Shown: piece by piece, positions 45,309-54,082 of the stretch
Layout of the letters: the number at the start of each line of letters is the position of its first letter
How positions within the stretch are numbered: position 1 is the stretch's first letter
Origin: Chitinophagales bacterium
GTDB lineage: Bacteria; Bacteroidota; Bacteroidia; Chitinophagales; Saprospiraceae
Direction of reading: 5' to 3'
Assembly (NCBI GenBank): GCA_026928325.1
Contig: JAIXKS010000052.1
Coordinates: forward strand, 11,613 to 68,003
DNA length: 56,391 bases
Notes under the pieces: model-generated
Database searches by the model: none
Told to the model about the DNA's origin: nothing
Seen by the model: only the letters and a program-made list of their open reading frames with translations
Position numbers and translations under genes: made by a program

Positions 45309-48125
45309 ATGCCTAAAAATAAAAACATCAAATCCGTACTGATTATCGGTAGCGGACCTATTATCATAGGACAAGCTTGTGAATTTGACTATTCGGGAAC
45401 TCAAGCCTCCAGATCGCTCAGAGAAGAAGGTATTGAAGTCACCCTTATCAATTCTAATCCAGCCACTATTATGACCGACAACGTGACCGCAGACAACATA
45501 TACTTGCTGCCGCTCACCGTTGAAAGTATCATTTCTATCCTAGAAAAACATAAAATCGACGCGGTCCTCCCTACCATGGGTGGTCAAACTGCACTCAATC
45601 TAGCCATTGAGGCGGACAATATGGGCGTTTGGAAAAGATACGGTGTCGAAATGATCGGTGTTGGCGTCGAAGCAATAGATTTGACCGAAAACCGGGAAGC
45701 TTTTAAGCAACACGTCATCAATCTAGGCATGAAAGTCGCCGATTCCGCCATAGCAAATTCATTTCTCGAGGGCAAAGAAGCGGCTCAGCGCATTGGGTTT
45801 CCTCTTGTGATTCGCCCATCCTACACCCTCGGGGGTACAGGAGGTGGATTTGTGATGAAAGAAGAGGATTTTGACGAAGCCTTGCGACGTGGGTTAGAAG
45901 CATCGCCTACGCATGAAGTTTTAGTAGAAAAAGCGGTGTTGGGATGGAAGGAATTCGAATTAGAATTGCTCCGTGATGACAAAAACAATGTCGTGGTCAT
46001 CTGTACGGTCGAAAATATCGACCCTATGGGTATTCATACGGGAGACAGTATAACTGTAGCACCGGCTATGACTCTTTCGGATAAGGCATATCAACATATG
46101 CGTGATGATGCCATTAAGATGATTCAATCTCTTGGCCATTTTTCAGGAGGGTGTAATGTACAGTTTGCCATGGATCCTATAACTGAAGATATCATAGCTG
46201 TCGAAATCAACCCTCGTGTATCGCGCTCTTCTGCCCTAGCGAGTAAGGCTACAGGGTATCCTATCGCCAAAATTGCGGCTAAATTAGCCATTGGATATAC
46301 ACTCGATGAGTTAAAAAATCAAATCACCAAGACTACATCTGCTTTTTTTGAGCCTACGCTCGACTATGTGATTGTAAAAATGCCGAGATGGAATTTTGAG
46401 AAATTTTACGGTGCTGACAATACCCTAGGTTTACAGATGAAGTCAGTAGGAGAAGTCATGGCCATAGGTAGAAATTTTCTTGAGGCCCTTCAAAAAGCTT
46501 GTCAAAGTCAAGAAAATAATCGTGCTGGTCTCGGTGCCGATATGAAAGAATGGATCCAAACTGAAGACATCCTAAGACGGCTCGAAACAGTGAGTGATGA
46601 CCGCATTTACCGTGTAAAAGACGCACTCCGACTCGGTGTTCCAGAAAAAACGGTACATAAATTGACCAAAATTGACCCTTGGTTTATCAAACAAATCAAA
46701 AGACTGGTTAAATATGAAGACCAGCTGATGAAATACAATGTACCCGAAGATATTCCAAATGACTTTTTATTAGAACTCAAATCTGTCGGCTATTCCGATG
46801 CTCAAATCGCTTGGGTGCTTCGTATCAAAGAGGAAGAAGTAACCAAACACCGATTAAAACAAGGTATAACCCGTACATACAAAATGGTAGATACATGTGC
46901 CGGCGAATTTGAAGCTCACACACCCTACTTCTATTCTACTTTTGAGACCGAAAATGAAAGTTTGCCTTCTGAAAAGAAAAAAATCATCGTTTTAGGTTCT
47001 GGTCCCAATCGGATTGGTCAAGGTATCGAATTTGACTATTGTTGCGTTCACGGATTATTGGCCATCAAAGAAGCAGGTTATGAGGCCATCATGATCAATT
47101 GTAACCCAGAAACCGTATCTACCGACTTTGATATAGCCGATAAATTGTATTTCGAGCCCGTATTTTGGGAACATCTGGAAGAAATCATCGAGCTCGAAAA
47201 GCCAGAAGGTATCATCGTTCAGTTAGGAGGTCAAACCGCGCTCAAACTGGCGGAAAAATTGCACAAGCGAGGCATTAAAATCATAGGCACCGACTTCAAT
47301 AATATGGACCTCGCCGAAGATAGAGGGCGATTCTCCGATCTACTCAAAGAACTTGAAATCCCTTATCCCGATTATGGCGTAGCCACAGAAGTCGAAGAAG
47401 CAATAGCGGTAGCAAACCGTGTTTCCTACCCGGTACTCATACGACCTTCTTATGTTTTGGGTGGTCAACGCATGCGTATTGTAATCAATGACCAAGAGTT
47501 AGAAAAACACGTGTTGAGTATATTCAAACACATGCCGGATAATAAGGTATTGATAGACCAATTTTTAGAAAGAGCAAAAGAAGCAGAAATAGACGCTATT
47601 TGTGACGGAGAAGATGTTCATATCATGGGTATCATGGAACACATAGAGCCGGCAGGGATTCACTCTGGCGATAGTGCAGCCGTTTTACCGACCTATTCGC
47701 TAAGTCCTGAAGTCGTGGGACAAATGGTAGATTATGCCCGTAAAATCGCTTTTGCGCTTAATATCAGAGGCTTGATCAACATTCAGTATGCCATCAAAAA
47801 CGAACAAGTGTACGTCATTGAGGCCAATCCTCGAGCGTCGAGAACCACGCCATTTATAGCCAAAGCCTACCAGGTTCCATACCTCAAAATGGCAACTCAG
47901 GTGATGCTAGGCACCCATAAAATCAGTGACTTTAAAGTCAATAAAGCATTAACTGGATTTGCTATCAAGGTACCGGTCTTTTCTTTTGAAAAATTTCCGG
48001 GAGTAGATAAAAACCTAGGTCCAGAAATGAAGTCAACGGGTGAGATGATTTATTATATCAATGATATCTACGACCCATTTTTCAGAGATCTGGATCGAAA
48101 AAGGTCGATGTTCTTGAGTAGATAG
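45309..48125 (+). CDS. carB: Carbamoyl-phosphate synthase large subunit, without MGS domain
   Basis: CarB makes carbamoyl phosphate from bicarbonate, ammonia (channelled from CarA) and two ATP, feeding pyrimidine and arginine synthesis. The N-terminal ATP-grasp half starts VLIIGSGPIIIGQACEFDY and contains PSYTLGGTGGGFV. The oligomerisation region follows. The second ATP-grasp half starts IIVLGSGPNRIGQGIEFDY and contains PSYVLGGQRMRIV. At 938 residues it ends just after KSTGEMIYYINDIYDPFFRDL, so the roughly 130-residue allosteric MGS domain present in the ~1070-residue enzymes is absent. Sensitivity to UMP/ornithine-type effectors is therefore doubtful. carA is not in the window. The MITE-like repeat at 48158 begins 33 bases after the stop. 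Confidence 0.96.
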   Translation: MPKNKNIKSVLIIGSGPIIIGQACEFDYSGTQASRSLREEGIEVTLINSNPATIMTDNVTADNIYLLPLTVESIISILEKHKIDAVLPTMGGQTALNLAIEADNMGVWKRYGVEMIGVGVEAIDLTENREAFKQHVINLGMKVADSAIANSFLEGKEAAQRIGFPLVIRPSYTLGGTGGGFVMKEEDFDEALRRGLEASPTHEVLVEKAVLGWKEFELELLRDDKNNVVVICTVENIDPMGIHTGDSITVAPAMTLSDKAYQHMRDDAIKMIQSLGHFSGGCNVQFAMDPITEDIIAVEINPRVSRSSALASKATGYPIAKIAAKLAIGYTLDELKNQITKTTSAFFEPTLDYVIVKMPRWNFEKFYGADNTLGLQMKSVGEVMAIGRNFLEALQKACQSQENNRAGLGADMKEWIQTEDILRRLETVSDDRIYRVKDALRLGVPEKTVHKLTKIDPWFIKQIKRLVKYEDQLMKYNVPEDIPNDFLLELKSVGYSDAQIAWVLRIKEEEVTKHRLKQGITRTYKMVDTCAGEFEAHTPYFYSTFETENESLPSEKKKIIVLGSGPNRIGQGIEFDYCCVHGLLAIKEAGYEAIMINCNPETVSTDFDIADKLYFEPVFWEHLEEIIELEKPEGIIVQLGGQTALKLAEKLHKRGIKIIGTDFNNMDLAEDRGRFSDLLKELEIPYPDYGVATEVEEAIAVANRVSYPVLIRPSYVLGGQRMRIVINDQELEKHVLSIFKHMPDNKVLIDQFLERAKEAEIDAICDGEDVHIMGIMEHIEPAGIHSGDSAAVLPTYSLSPEVVGQMVDYARKIAFALNIRGLINIQYAIKNEQVYVIEANPRASRTTPFIAKAYQVPYLKMATQVMLGTHKISDFKVNKALTGFAIKVPVFSFEKFPGVDKNLGPEMKSTGEMIYYINDIYDPFFRDLDRKRSMFLSR

Positions 48126-48157
48126 GGCGTTGTCGGATACATGTGATGATCGTCTTA

Positions 48158-48218
48158 TAGTGCTCTGCCTATAAAAAGAACGACATTTCATTGAGATTTT
48201 TTTGTGGACAGAGCACTA
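48158..48218. repeat. MITE-like element, 61 bases
   Basis: Ends TAGTGCTCTG / CAGAGCACTA are perfect inverted repeats. Both arms match the 163-base element at 16713-16875 (left TAGTGC-CTG-CTATAAAAAGA; right AAAAAGAAC-ACATTT-ATT-AGATTTTTTTG), but the internal 100 bases with the hairpin core are missing. The rest of the 332-base gap after carB (48219-48396) is AT-rich with no gene seen. Confidence 0.72.
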
Positions 48219-48396
48219 GGAGCCGTTGAATAAGATTTCTATCTTACGCACTATTGTGATGCTTATTTTAGGAAAATTGGTATGAATTTGGTTTGAAACC
48301 CAACTTCGCATTTTGTATATCCATAAAATTTCGCAATTTAAATATCTTAAATGTATAAAAAACTTATTGTTTTGAAAAACAAAGGGTTAAAAAATT

Positions 48397-48425
48397 TTGG
48401 CATATGTGAAACCTTCGTATATTTG
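48397..48425 (+). promoter_or_regulatory. Bacteroidota promoter of the 203-residue protein gene
   Basis: TTG at 48397-48399, an 18-base spacer and TATATTTG at 48418-48425, 32 bases before the ATG at 48458. A good match at both boxes, so this gene carries its own promoter. Confidence 0.7.
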
Positions 48426-48457
48426 TGAGTTACCAGCAATTTTAAACAGAATCACGT

Positions 48458-49069
48458 ATGAAACAAAAATCTAAAATCTTATTTGCTTTTATAATATTGA
48501 CAAATTTCGCATTTGCTCAAAACACTGTTAAAATGACTAATAATTATGGAAGTCAAAACAGAGATATTCAAGACGTAATTGATTTTGAAAATATTTATAT
48601 CGAGCAACTAAATTTTGAAAGCGAAAACCTTAAAGGCAAATCTTATCAAATAAATCTTGAAGAATACAAAAATGGAAAACTAATCAAAACTTCCAATCTA
48701 TTTGATGGTTCTGAAACTGATTATTTTAAAATAGATTCTACTACAGAATCGTTGAAATTCTTTTTCAAACTAAGTGACGGAAAACTAAAAACTTACATAA
48801 GAGGAAAGAAGTTTGGAAGTAAAAAATCTTACTTTAAACTGAGCAGTGATTCGGACAAATATGCTTTAAAAGACTTTTTTGGAAGTAAACAAGAATTGAG
48901 TATTGACTTACAGAGAAAAAATGCTGTTTTTGCAATTATTACTCCGACAATTCACGAAGACGGTTCAGGCTCATATTGTGAAGTTGCTCAATCAGAAATT
49001 GCACCAGAAAAACTAGGAGAACATTTTAAAATTCCACATTATTTTTTGATAACAATTACGTTTAAGTAA
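48458..49069 (+). CDS. Exported protein of unknown function (possible cassette gene)
   Basis: This 203-residue protein has a clean signal peptide (ILFAFIILTNFAFAQ) and a mature part rich in Lys, Ser and Phe with short beta-type segments (SYQINLEEYKNGKLIKTS; LKFFFKLSDGKLKTYIRG). I do not recognise a family. It is markedly more AT-rich than carB. The attC-like site begins 12 bases after its stop, giving the gene-plus-site layout of an integron-type cassette. It has its own promoter. Whether it relates functionally to the restriction operon that follows is unknown. Confidence 0.75.
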   Translation: MKQKSKILFAFIILTNFAFAQNTVKMTNNYGSQNRDIQDVIDFENIYIEQLNFESENLKGKSYQINLEEYKNGKLIKTSNLFDGSETDYFKIDSTTESLKFFFKLSDGKLKTYIRGKKFGSKKSYFKLSSDSDKYALKDFFGSKQELSIDLQRKNAVFAIITPTIHEDGSGSYCEVAQSEIAPEKLGEHFKIPHYFLITITFK

Positions 49070-49081
49070 AAAAACTGCTGG

Positions 49082-49207
49082 TAACAGCAGTTTGGCAAAA
49101 TGGCGGGTTTAGTGCTAAAATCAACGGTAGTTCTTCGATTGAACTTTTGTGCAAAACTGAACATTTGTGCTTCGATTTCCGCCACTTCGCCAAGCTGCAA
49201 ACCGTTA
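49082..49207 (+). repeat. attC-like palindromic site A, 126 bases
   Basis: The site runs from TAAC (49082) to GTTA (49204-49207). Arms at 49088-49106 and 49179-49197 (CAGTTTGGCAAAATGGCGG against CAGCTTGGCGAAGTGGCGG) match at 16 of 19 bases, giving a long stem with a loop containing GGGTTTAGTGCT and AGTTCTTCG. The right end AACCGTTAT is followed by a tail that reappears after site B at 56344. The architecture is that of an integron attC site (complementary outer boxes, long imperfect stem), but the core is GTTATCG rather than the usual GTTRRRY. I read it as attC-like by inference. Confidence 0.6.
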
Positions 49208-49376
49208 TCGCTCAGTGTAAAAAACGAAACCGAACAAAAAAACAGAGATTAAGAAATGACAAGCCAACGCACAAAACAGCACATTTACAAGCCCCACCGC
49301 ACAAGCCAAAACTTCGGCTTGCAAAAGAGCTGTTTTCTTGCCAACGCTCGGACTGCTCAACAGACAGAAATATAGT
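49208..49376. other. Leader between attC-like site A and hsdR
   Basis: No gene. It holds the conserved tail CAGTGTAAAAAACGAAACC and nested palindromes (CAAGCC-AAAACTTC-GGCTTG; AAAACAGC ... GCTGTTTT). The pair CCGCACAAGCC (49297) and TTGCAAAAGAGC (49319) recurs downstream of the operon at 56107 and 56135. No clear -7 promoter box for hsdR was found here. Confidence 0.55.
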
Positions 49377-52300
49377 ATGACGAAATTTAATGAAGATTCA
49401 AGAGTGAAAATACCTGCCATTCTGCATTTGTGTAGACTGGGTTACAAGTACCTTTCACTGAAAGACGCTGTTTGGGACACCGACACAAACATATTTACTA
49501 ACATTTTTAAAGAATCAATTTGCAGAATAAATCCTGACTTTGACCAAGACCAAGCGGAAAGACTTTTGGTGGACACATCACTCCTGCTGGCCAACGAAGA
49601 CTTAGGAAAAGCTTTTTATGAAAAACTGACAAGTGAATCAGGAACAAAACTCATTGACTTTGAAAATTTTGAAAACAACTCTTTTCACGTTGTAACCGAA
49701 CTGACATACAAAAACGGTGATGACGAATTTAGACCCGACATCATTCTTGTAATTAATGGAATGCCTTTGGTTTTTATCGAGGTGAAGAAACCAAATAACC
49801 GTGACGGCATTATTGCAGAGCGTGAACGCATCAACAAACGATTTCAAAACAAGAAATTCAGAAAGTTTGTCAACCTCACGCAATTGATGGTTTTCTCCAA
49901 CAATATGGAGTATGACATTGAAGAAATTGAACCGCTAAAAGGTGCTTTTTATGCTTCGCCATCTTACAAACAACCGATTTTCAACTATTTCAGAGAAGAA
50001 GAAAGTTTAGACCTTGCAGCCTTGTTAGCTCCTGAAAATGACGATTTGGAAAATTTTGTTTTAAAGGATAACAACCTCGCAGTCATTAAAAATTCGCCTG
50101 AGTTTTTGACCAACAAAGACACTAATACGCCAACCAATCGTGTTTCTACTTCGCTATTTAGCAAAGACAGACTGGCTTTTATCCTGAAATATGCAATTGC
50201 CTATGTGGACGAAACCAAAGGCATTGAAAAACACGTAATGCGTTATCCGCAGATTTTCGCCACCAAAGCCATTGAAAACAAATTAGAAAGTGGCATCAAA
50301 AAAGGCATCATTTGGCATACGCAAGGAAGTGGAAAAACCGCTTTAGCTTATTTCAATGTGCGTTACCTGACCGACTATTTCCAAAAGAAAAAAGTCATTC
50401 CAAAATTCTATTTTATTGTTGACCGTTTGGACTTACTTATTCAAGCCAAGCGGGAATTTACCGCTCGTGGGCTTACGGTGCATATTGTGGACTCAAAAAA
50501 CGATTTTGTAAAATCTATCAAAACCACTACTGCAATTCACAACCATTCGGGCAAACCCGAAATTACGGTGGTAAACATTCAAAAATTCAGCGAAGAAGCC
50601 AATGTGGTGCAATCGCAGGATTATGACATCAGCATTCAACGGATTTACTTTTTGGACGAAGTACACAGAAGCTACAATCCACAAGGCAGTTTTTTGGCTA
50701 ACCTAACCCAATCTGACAAAAACTCTATAAAAATCGGATTGACCGGAACGCCTTTGATTTCCAAAGACTACTATTCCAAAGATTTATTCGGTGACTACAT
50801 TCACAAATACTATTACAATGCGTCTATTGCTGATGGCTACACTTTACGCCTAATTCGGGAAGAAATAGAAAGCGATTATAAAATTGTGCTGAAAGATGCT
50901 TTGGATAAAATCAAGGTGTTGAAAGGTGATATTCCAAAAAAAGATGTGTTTGCACACCGCAGTTTTGTAGAGCCAATGTTGGAATACATTGTGAACGACT
51001 TTGAGAAAAGCCGATTGACTTTTTCAGATGCAAGTATTGGCGGAATGGTGGTTTGTGATAGTTCAGACCAAGCCAAAGAAATGTTTGAAATCTTTAATCA
51101 AAAATATGTTTTGAATGAAGATGAAGTTTCTGAACTGCCAATGGCAGCCGAACCAAAAGCAGAATACAAATCCAAACTAAAAAATAGCTACAAGGTAAAT
51201 TCTGCTGCTCTTATTCTACACGACATTGGTACAAAGGACGAGCGAAAAGATTTAGTAGAAGATTTCAAAGATGGCAAAATTGATTTCCTCTTTGTGTACA
51301 ATATGCTTCTGACTGGTTTTGATGCCAAACGATTGAAGAAACTCTACATTGGACGGGTTATCAAACGCCACAATCTGTTGCAAACACTTACACGGGTAAA
51401 CCGAACCTACAAGAATTTCAAATACGGTTATGTGGTGGACTTTGCCGACATCAGAGCAGAGTTTGACGCCACCAACAAAGCTTATTTTGATGAATTGCAA
51501 GCTGAACTGGGTGACGAAATGGAGTTCTACTCCAACCTTTTCAAATCGAAAGAAGAGATTGAAGAAGAAATTGCCGACATAAAAGAAATCCTCTTTCATT
51601 TCGACACCAATAACGCAGAACTTTTTTCACAACAAATCACCCAAATTCAAGACAGAGAAAAGGTTTTGCTAATCAAAAAAGCATTGGGCAATGCCAAGAG
51701 TTTGTATAACTTGATTCGCTTGTTTGGTCATTTTGATTTGTTGGATAAAATCGACTTTAAAAAGTTGGGGCAACTGTACCGTGAAACAGAAAATCATTTA
51801 GCCCTACTCAATACACAAGAGGCACTCAAAAACAATATTGACAATACCAATTTGTTGAATGTGGCTTTGGAAGATGTGCTGTTTCACTTTACCAAAATAT
51901 CAGAAGAAGAATTGGTATTGGCAGACCAACTGAAAGACACTTTGCGTAAAACACGTGAAACTTTGGCGATTAATTTTGACAAGAAAGACCCTGAGTTTGT
52001 TTCGCTGTATGAAGAACTGAAACGCCTTTTCGACAAGAAAAATCTGGACGAGATTACACAAGACGAAATGCGGAGAAACATTGGAGCACTCACGCAGATA
52101 TATGAAAAAGTGAAGGAACTCAACCGCCAAAACAATTTGCTGAAAGATAAATACAACAGCGACCCGAAATATGCCCGCATCCACAAAAGATTGGTTGAAA
52201 AAGGCGATTTGACCCAAAAAGAAAGTCAGATTTATGAAGCCTTGATAAATGTAAAACAGGATGCAGATTTACAGGTATTGCAAAACACAAGGTTGTTGGA

Positions 52301-52454
52301 AAATGAAAGTTATTTCAGCACTCAAATGATGCGATTGGTCATTGACCAATTCAAAAACAAAAACAAGTTTAACCTGAATGCGGATGCCTCTAAGTACATC
52401 AACAACTTGGTGGTAAACGAATATATCAATGAATTTTACGGAAGAGCAATATGA
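49377..52454 (+). CDS. hsdR: Type I restriction enzyme, endonuclease/translocase subunit HsdR
   Basis: HsdR pumps DNA with an SF2 helicase motor and cuts far from the recognition site. At 1025 residues it has the N-terminal nuclease domain with a PD-(D/E)xK site (Asp121, Glu135, Lys137 in RPDIILVINGMPLVFIEVKK). The motor motifs are IIWHTQGSGKTALAYF (Walker A Lys320), FLDEVHRSYNPQG, IGLTGTPLISKDYY, LLTGFDAKRLKKLYI and TRVNRTYKNFKYGYVVDF. A helical C-terminal region for HsdM contact follows. I use the ATG at 49377 since the earlier TTG adds no family sequence. The stop overlaps the hsdM start (ATGA), indicating translational coupling. Confidence 0.96.
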   Translation: MTKFNEDSRVKIPAILHLCRLGYKYLSLKDAVWDTDTNIFTNIFKESICRINPDFDQDQAERLLVDTSLLLANEDLGKAFYEKLTSESGTKLIDFENFENNSFHVVTELTYKNGDDEFRPDIILVINGMPLVFIEVKKPNNRDGIIAERERINKRFQNKKFRKFVNLTQLMVFSNNMEYDIEEIEPLKGAFYASPSYKQPIFNYFREEESLDLAALLAPENDDLENFVLKDNNLAVIKNSPEFLTNKDTNTPTNRVSTSLFSKDRLAFILKYAIAYVDETKGIEKHVMRYPQIFATKAIENKLESGIKKGIIWHTQGSGKTALAYFNVRYLTDYFQKKKVIPKFYFIVDRLDLLIQAKREFTARGLTVHIVDSKNDFVKSIKTTTAIHNHSGKPEITVVNIQKFSEEANVVQSQDYDISIQRIYFLDEVHRSYNPQGSFLANLTQSDKNSIKIGLTGTPLISKDYYSKDLFGDYIHKYYYNASIADGYTLRLIREEIESDYKIVLKDALDKIKVLKGDIPKKDVFAHRSFVEPMLEYIVNDFEKSRLTFSDASIGGMVVCDSSDQAKEMFEIFNQKYVLNEDEVSELPMAAEPKAEYKSKLKNSYKVNSAALILHDIGTKDERKDLVEDFKDGKIDFLFVYNMLLTGFDAKRLKKLYIGRVIKRHNLLQTLTRVNRTYKNFKYGYVVDFADIRAEFDATNKAYFDELQAELGDEMEFYSNLFKSKEEIEEEIADIKEILFHFDTNNAELFSQQITQIQDREKVLLIKKALGNAKSLYNLIRLFGHFDLLDKIDFKKLGQLYRETENHLALLNTQEALKNNIDNTNLLNVALEDVLFHFTKISEEELVLADQLKDTLRKTRETLAINFDKKDPEFVSLYEELKRLFDKKNLDEITQDEMRRNIGALTQIYEKVKELNRQNNLLKDKYNSDPKYARIHKRLVEKGDLTQKESQIYEALINVKQDADLQVLQNTRLLENESYFSTQMMRLVIDQFKNKNKFNLNADASKYINNLVVNEYINEFYGRAI

Positions 52455-54082
52455 ACGACATAGATTTCAAAGAAAAGACCAAAGCCCTGATTGATAGCCT
52501 TAAAAGCATCAGTGCCAATTACGGCTTGGGCAATGATGGCAACGAGTTTAAAATCATTACACAGGTTTTCCTGTATAAATTTATGAACGATAAGTTCGCC
52601 TTTGAGGTAAAGAAACTCGACCCGAAATTGAAGAGTGCCGAAAACTGGGAAGAAACCGTAAAATCCTATTCGGATGATGATTACGAAATGTTGCTGCTGC
52701 AATTGGGTGCCGATACGGCCAAACTCAAACCGCAACATTTTATCTCCGAACTCTTCAGCCGTCAAAACGAAAGCGATTTTGCCAAACTCTTTGACGATAC
52801 ACTTTTAGACATTGCCATTACCAACAACGATATTTTCTCGGTGAAAACAGATGGTGGTGCCAAAGTGGTGCTCTTTGACCGCATTACCGAATACATCAGT
52901 GATGGCAGCAAGCGTGATGCTTTTGCCAAAGCCATCATCAACAAACTGGTAGGCGTGAGCTTTGAGCATATTTTCCAACAAAAATTCGATTTCTACGCCA
53001 CCATTTTCGAATACCTGATTAAGGACTACAACACCAACAGCGGTGGCAAGTATGCCGAGTATTTTACACCCCACGCAGTAGCCAAAATTATGGCGGCTAT
53101 TTTGGTGAACGAACCCGACCAAGACGTAACGGTATATGACCCTTCGGCAGGTTCGGGAACGCTCTTGATGAACATTGCCCACGCCATTGGCGAAGACAAA
53201 TGCACCATCTATTCGCAGGATGTGAGCCAAAAATCTTCAAGCCTTTTGCGACTAAACCTGATTTTGAACAATCTGGTGCATTCCATTCAAAACATCATTC
53301 AGGGTAATACCATTTTGCACCCTTACCACAAGGACAAAGAAGGCAATTTGGAGAAATTCGATTATATCGTTTCCAATCCGCCTTTTAAGCTCGATTTTTC
53401 CGATTACCGAGACGATTTGGACAGCAAGGAAAACAACGAACGCTTTTTTGCAGGCATACCCAATGTGCCCAAGCAAGCCAAAGACAAAATGGCCATTTAC
53501 CTGCTCTTTTTGCAGCACATTATGCACTCGCTCAGCAAAAAAGGAAAGGCCGCCATTGTAGTGCCTACGGGTTTTATCACTGCACAGAGCGGCATTGATA
53601 AAAAAATACGGGAGCGGATGGTAGAGAGCAAAATGCTGGCAGGCGTGGTGAGTATGCCGAGCAATATTTTTGCTACTACAGGCACCAATGTAAGCATTGT
53701 GTTTTTGGATAAAACTAACAAAAACGAAGTGGTGCTGATAGATGCCTCCAATTTGGGCGAAACCGTAAAAGAAGGCAAAAACCAAAAAACCGTACTCACC
53801 CCTGCCGAAGAACAGCAAATCATTGACACCTTTAACCAGAAAAAAGCCGTGGACGATTTCTCGGTGGTGGTGAACTATGACGAGATTAAGCAGAAAAACT
53901 ACTCCCTGAGTGCCGGGCAATACTTTGAGGTGAAGATTGAATATGTGGACATTACCGCAGATGAATTTGCCGCCAAAATGAAAGGCTTTGAGGAAAGTCT
54001 GAACCAACTTTTTGCCGAGGGCAGAGAATTGGAAGTGGAAATTCAGAATAATTTAAAAGGGTTGGATTATGGCAACGATTAA
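52451..54082 (+). CDS. hsdM: Type I restriction-modification DNA methyltransferase HsdM
   Basis: HsdM transfers a methyl group from S-adenosylmethionine to adenine N6 at the site chosen by HsdS. The 543-residue protein has the helical N-terminus (FKIITQVFLYKFMNDKFAFE). The methyltransferase core shows GGKYAEYFTPHAVAKIMAAI, motif I DPSAGSGTLLMN (Asp230) and motif IV NPPF (Asn309). The subgroup-typical GKAAIVVPTGFITAQSGIDK also appears. Its DNA is visibly more GC-rich than hsdR or hsdS. It overlaps hsdR by four bases and hsdS by 14, so the three are translationally coupled in R-M-S order. Confidence 0.97.
   Translation: MNDIDFKEKTKALIDSLKSISANYGLGNDGNEFKIITQVFLYKFMNDKFAFEVKKLDPKLKSAENWEETVKSYSDDDYEMLLLQLGADTAKLKPQHFISELFSRQNESDFAKLFDDTLLDIAITNNDIFSVKTDGGAKVVLFDRITEYISDGSKRDAFAKAIINKLVGVSFEHIFQQKFDFYATIFEYLIKDYNTNSGGKYAEYFTPHAVAKIMAAILVNEPDQDVTVYDPSAGSGTLLMNIAHAIGEDKCTIYSQDVSQKSSSLLRLNLILNNLVHSIQNIIQGNTILHPYHKDKEGNLEKFDYIVSNPPFKLDFSDYRDDLDSKENNERFFAGIPNVPKQAKDKMAIYLLFLQHIMHSLSKKGKAAIVVPTGFITAQSGIDKKIRERMVESKMLAGVVSMPSNIFATTGTNVSIVFLDKTNKNEVVLIDASNLGETVKEGKNQKTVLTPAEEQQIIDTFNQKKAVDDFSVVVNYDEIKQKNYSLSAGQYFEVKIEYVDITADEFAAKMKGFEESLNQLFAEGRELEVEIQNNLKGLDYGND

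Noticed and set aside
53252-54007. 251-codon open frame antisense to hsdM
   Set aside because: It is a shadow of the coding strand with no recognisable domain; the hsdM frame on the other strand has all its motifs.
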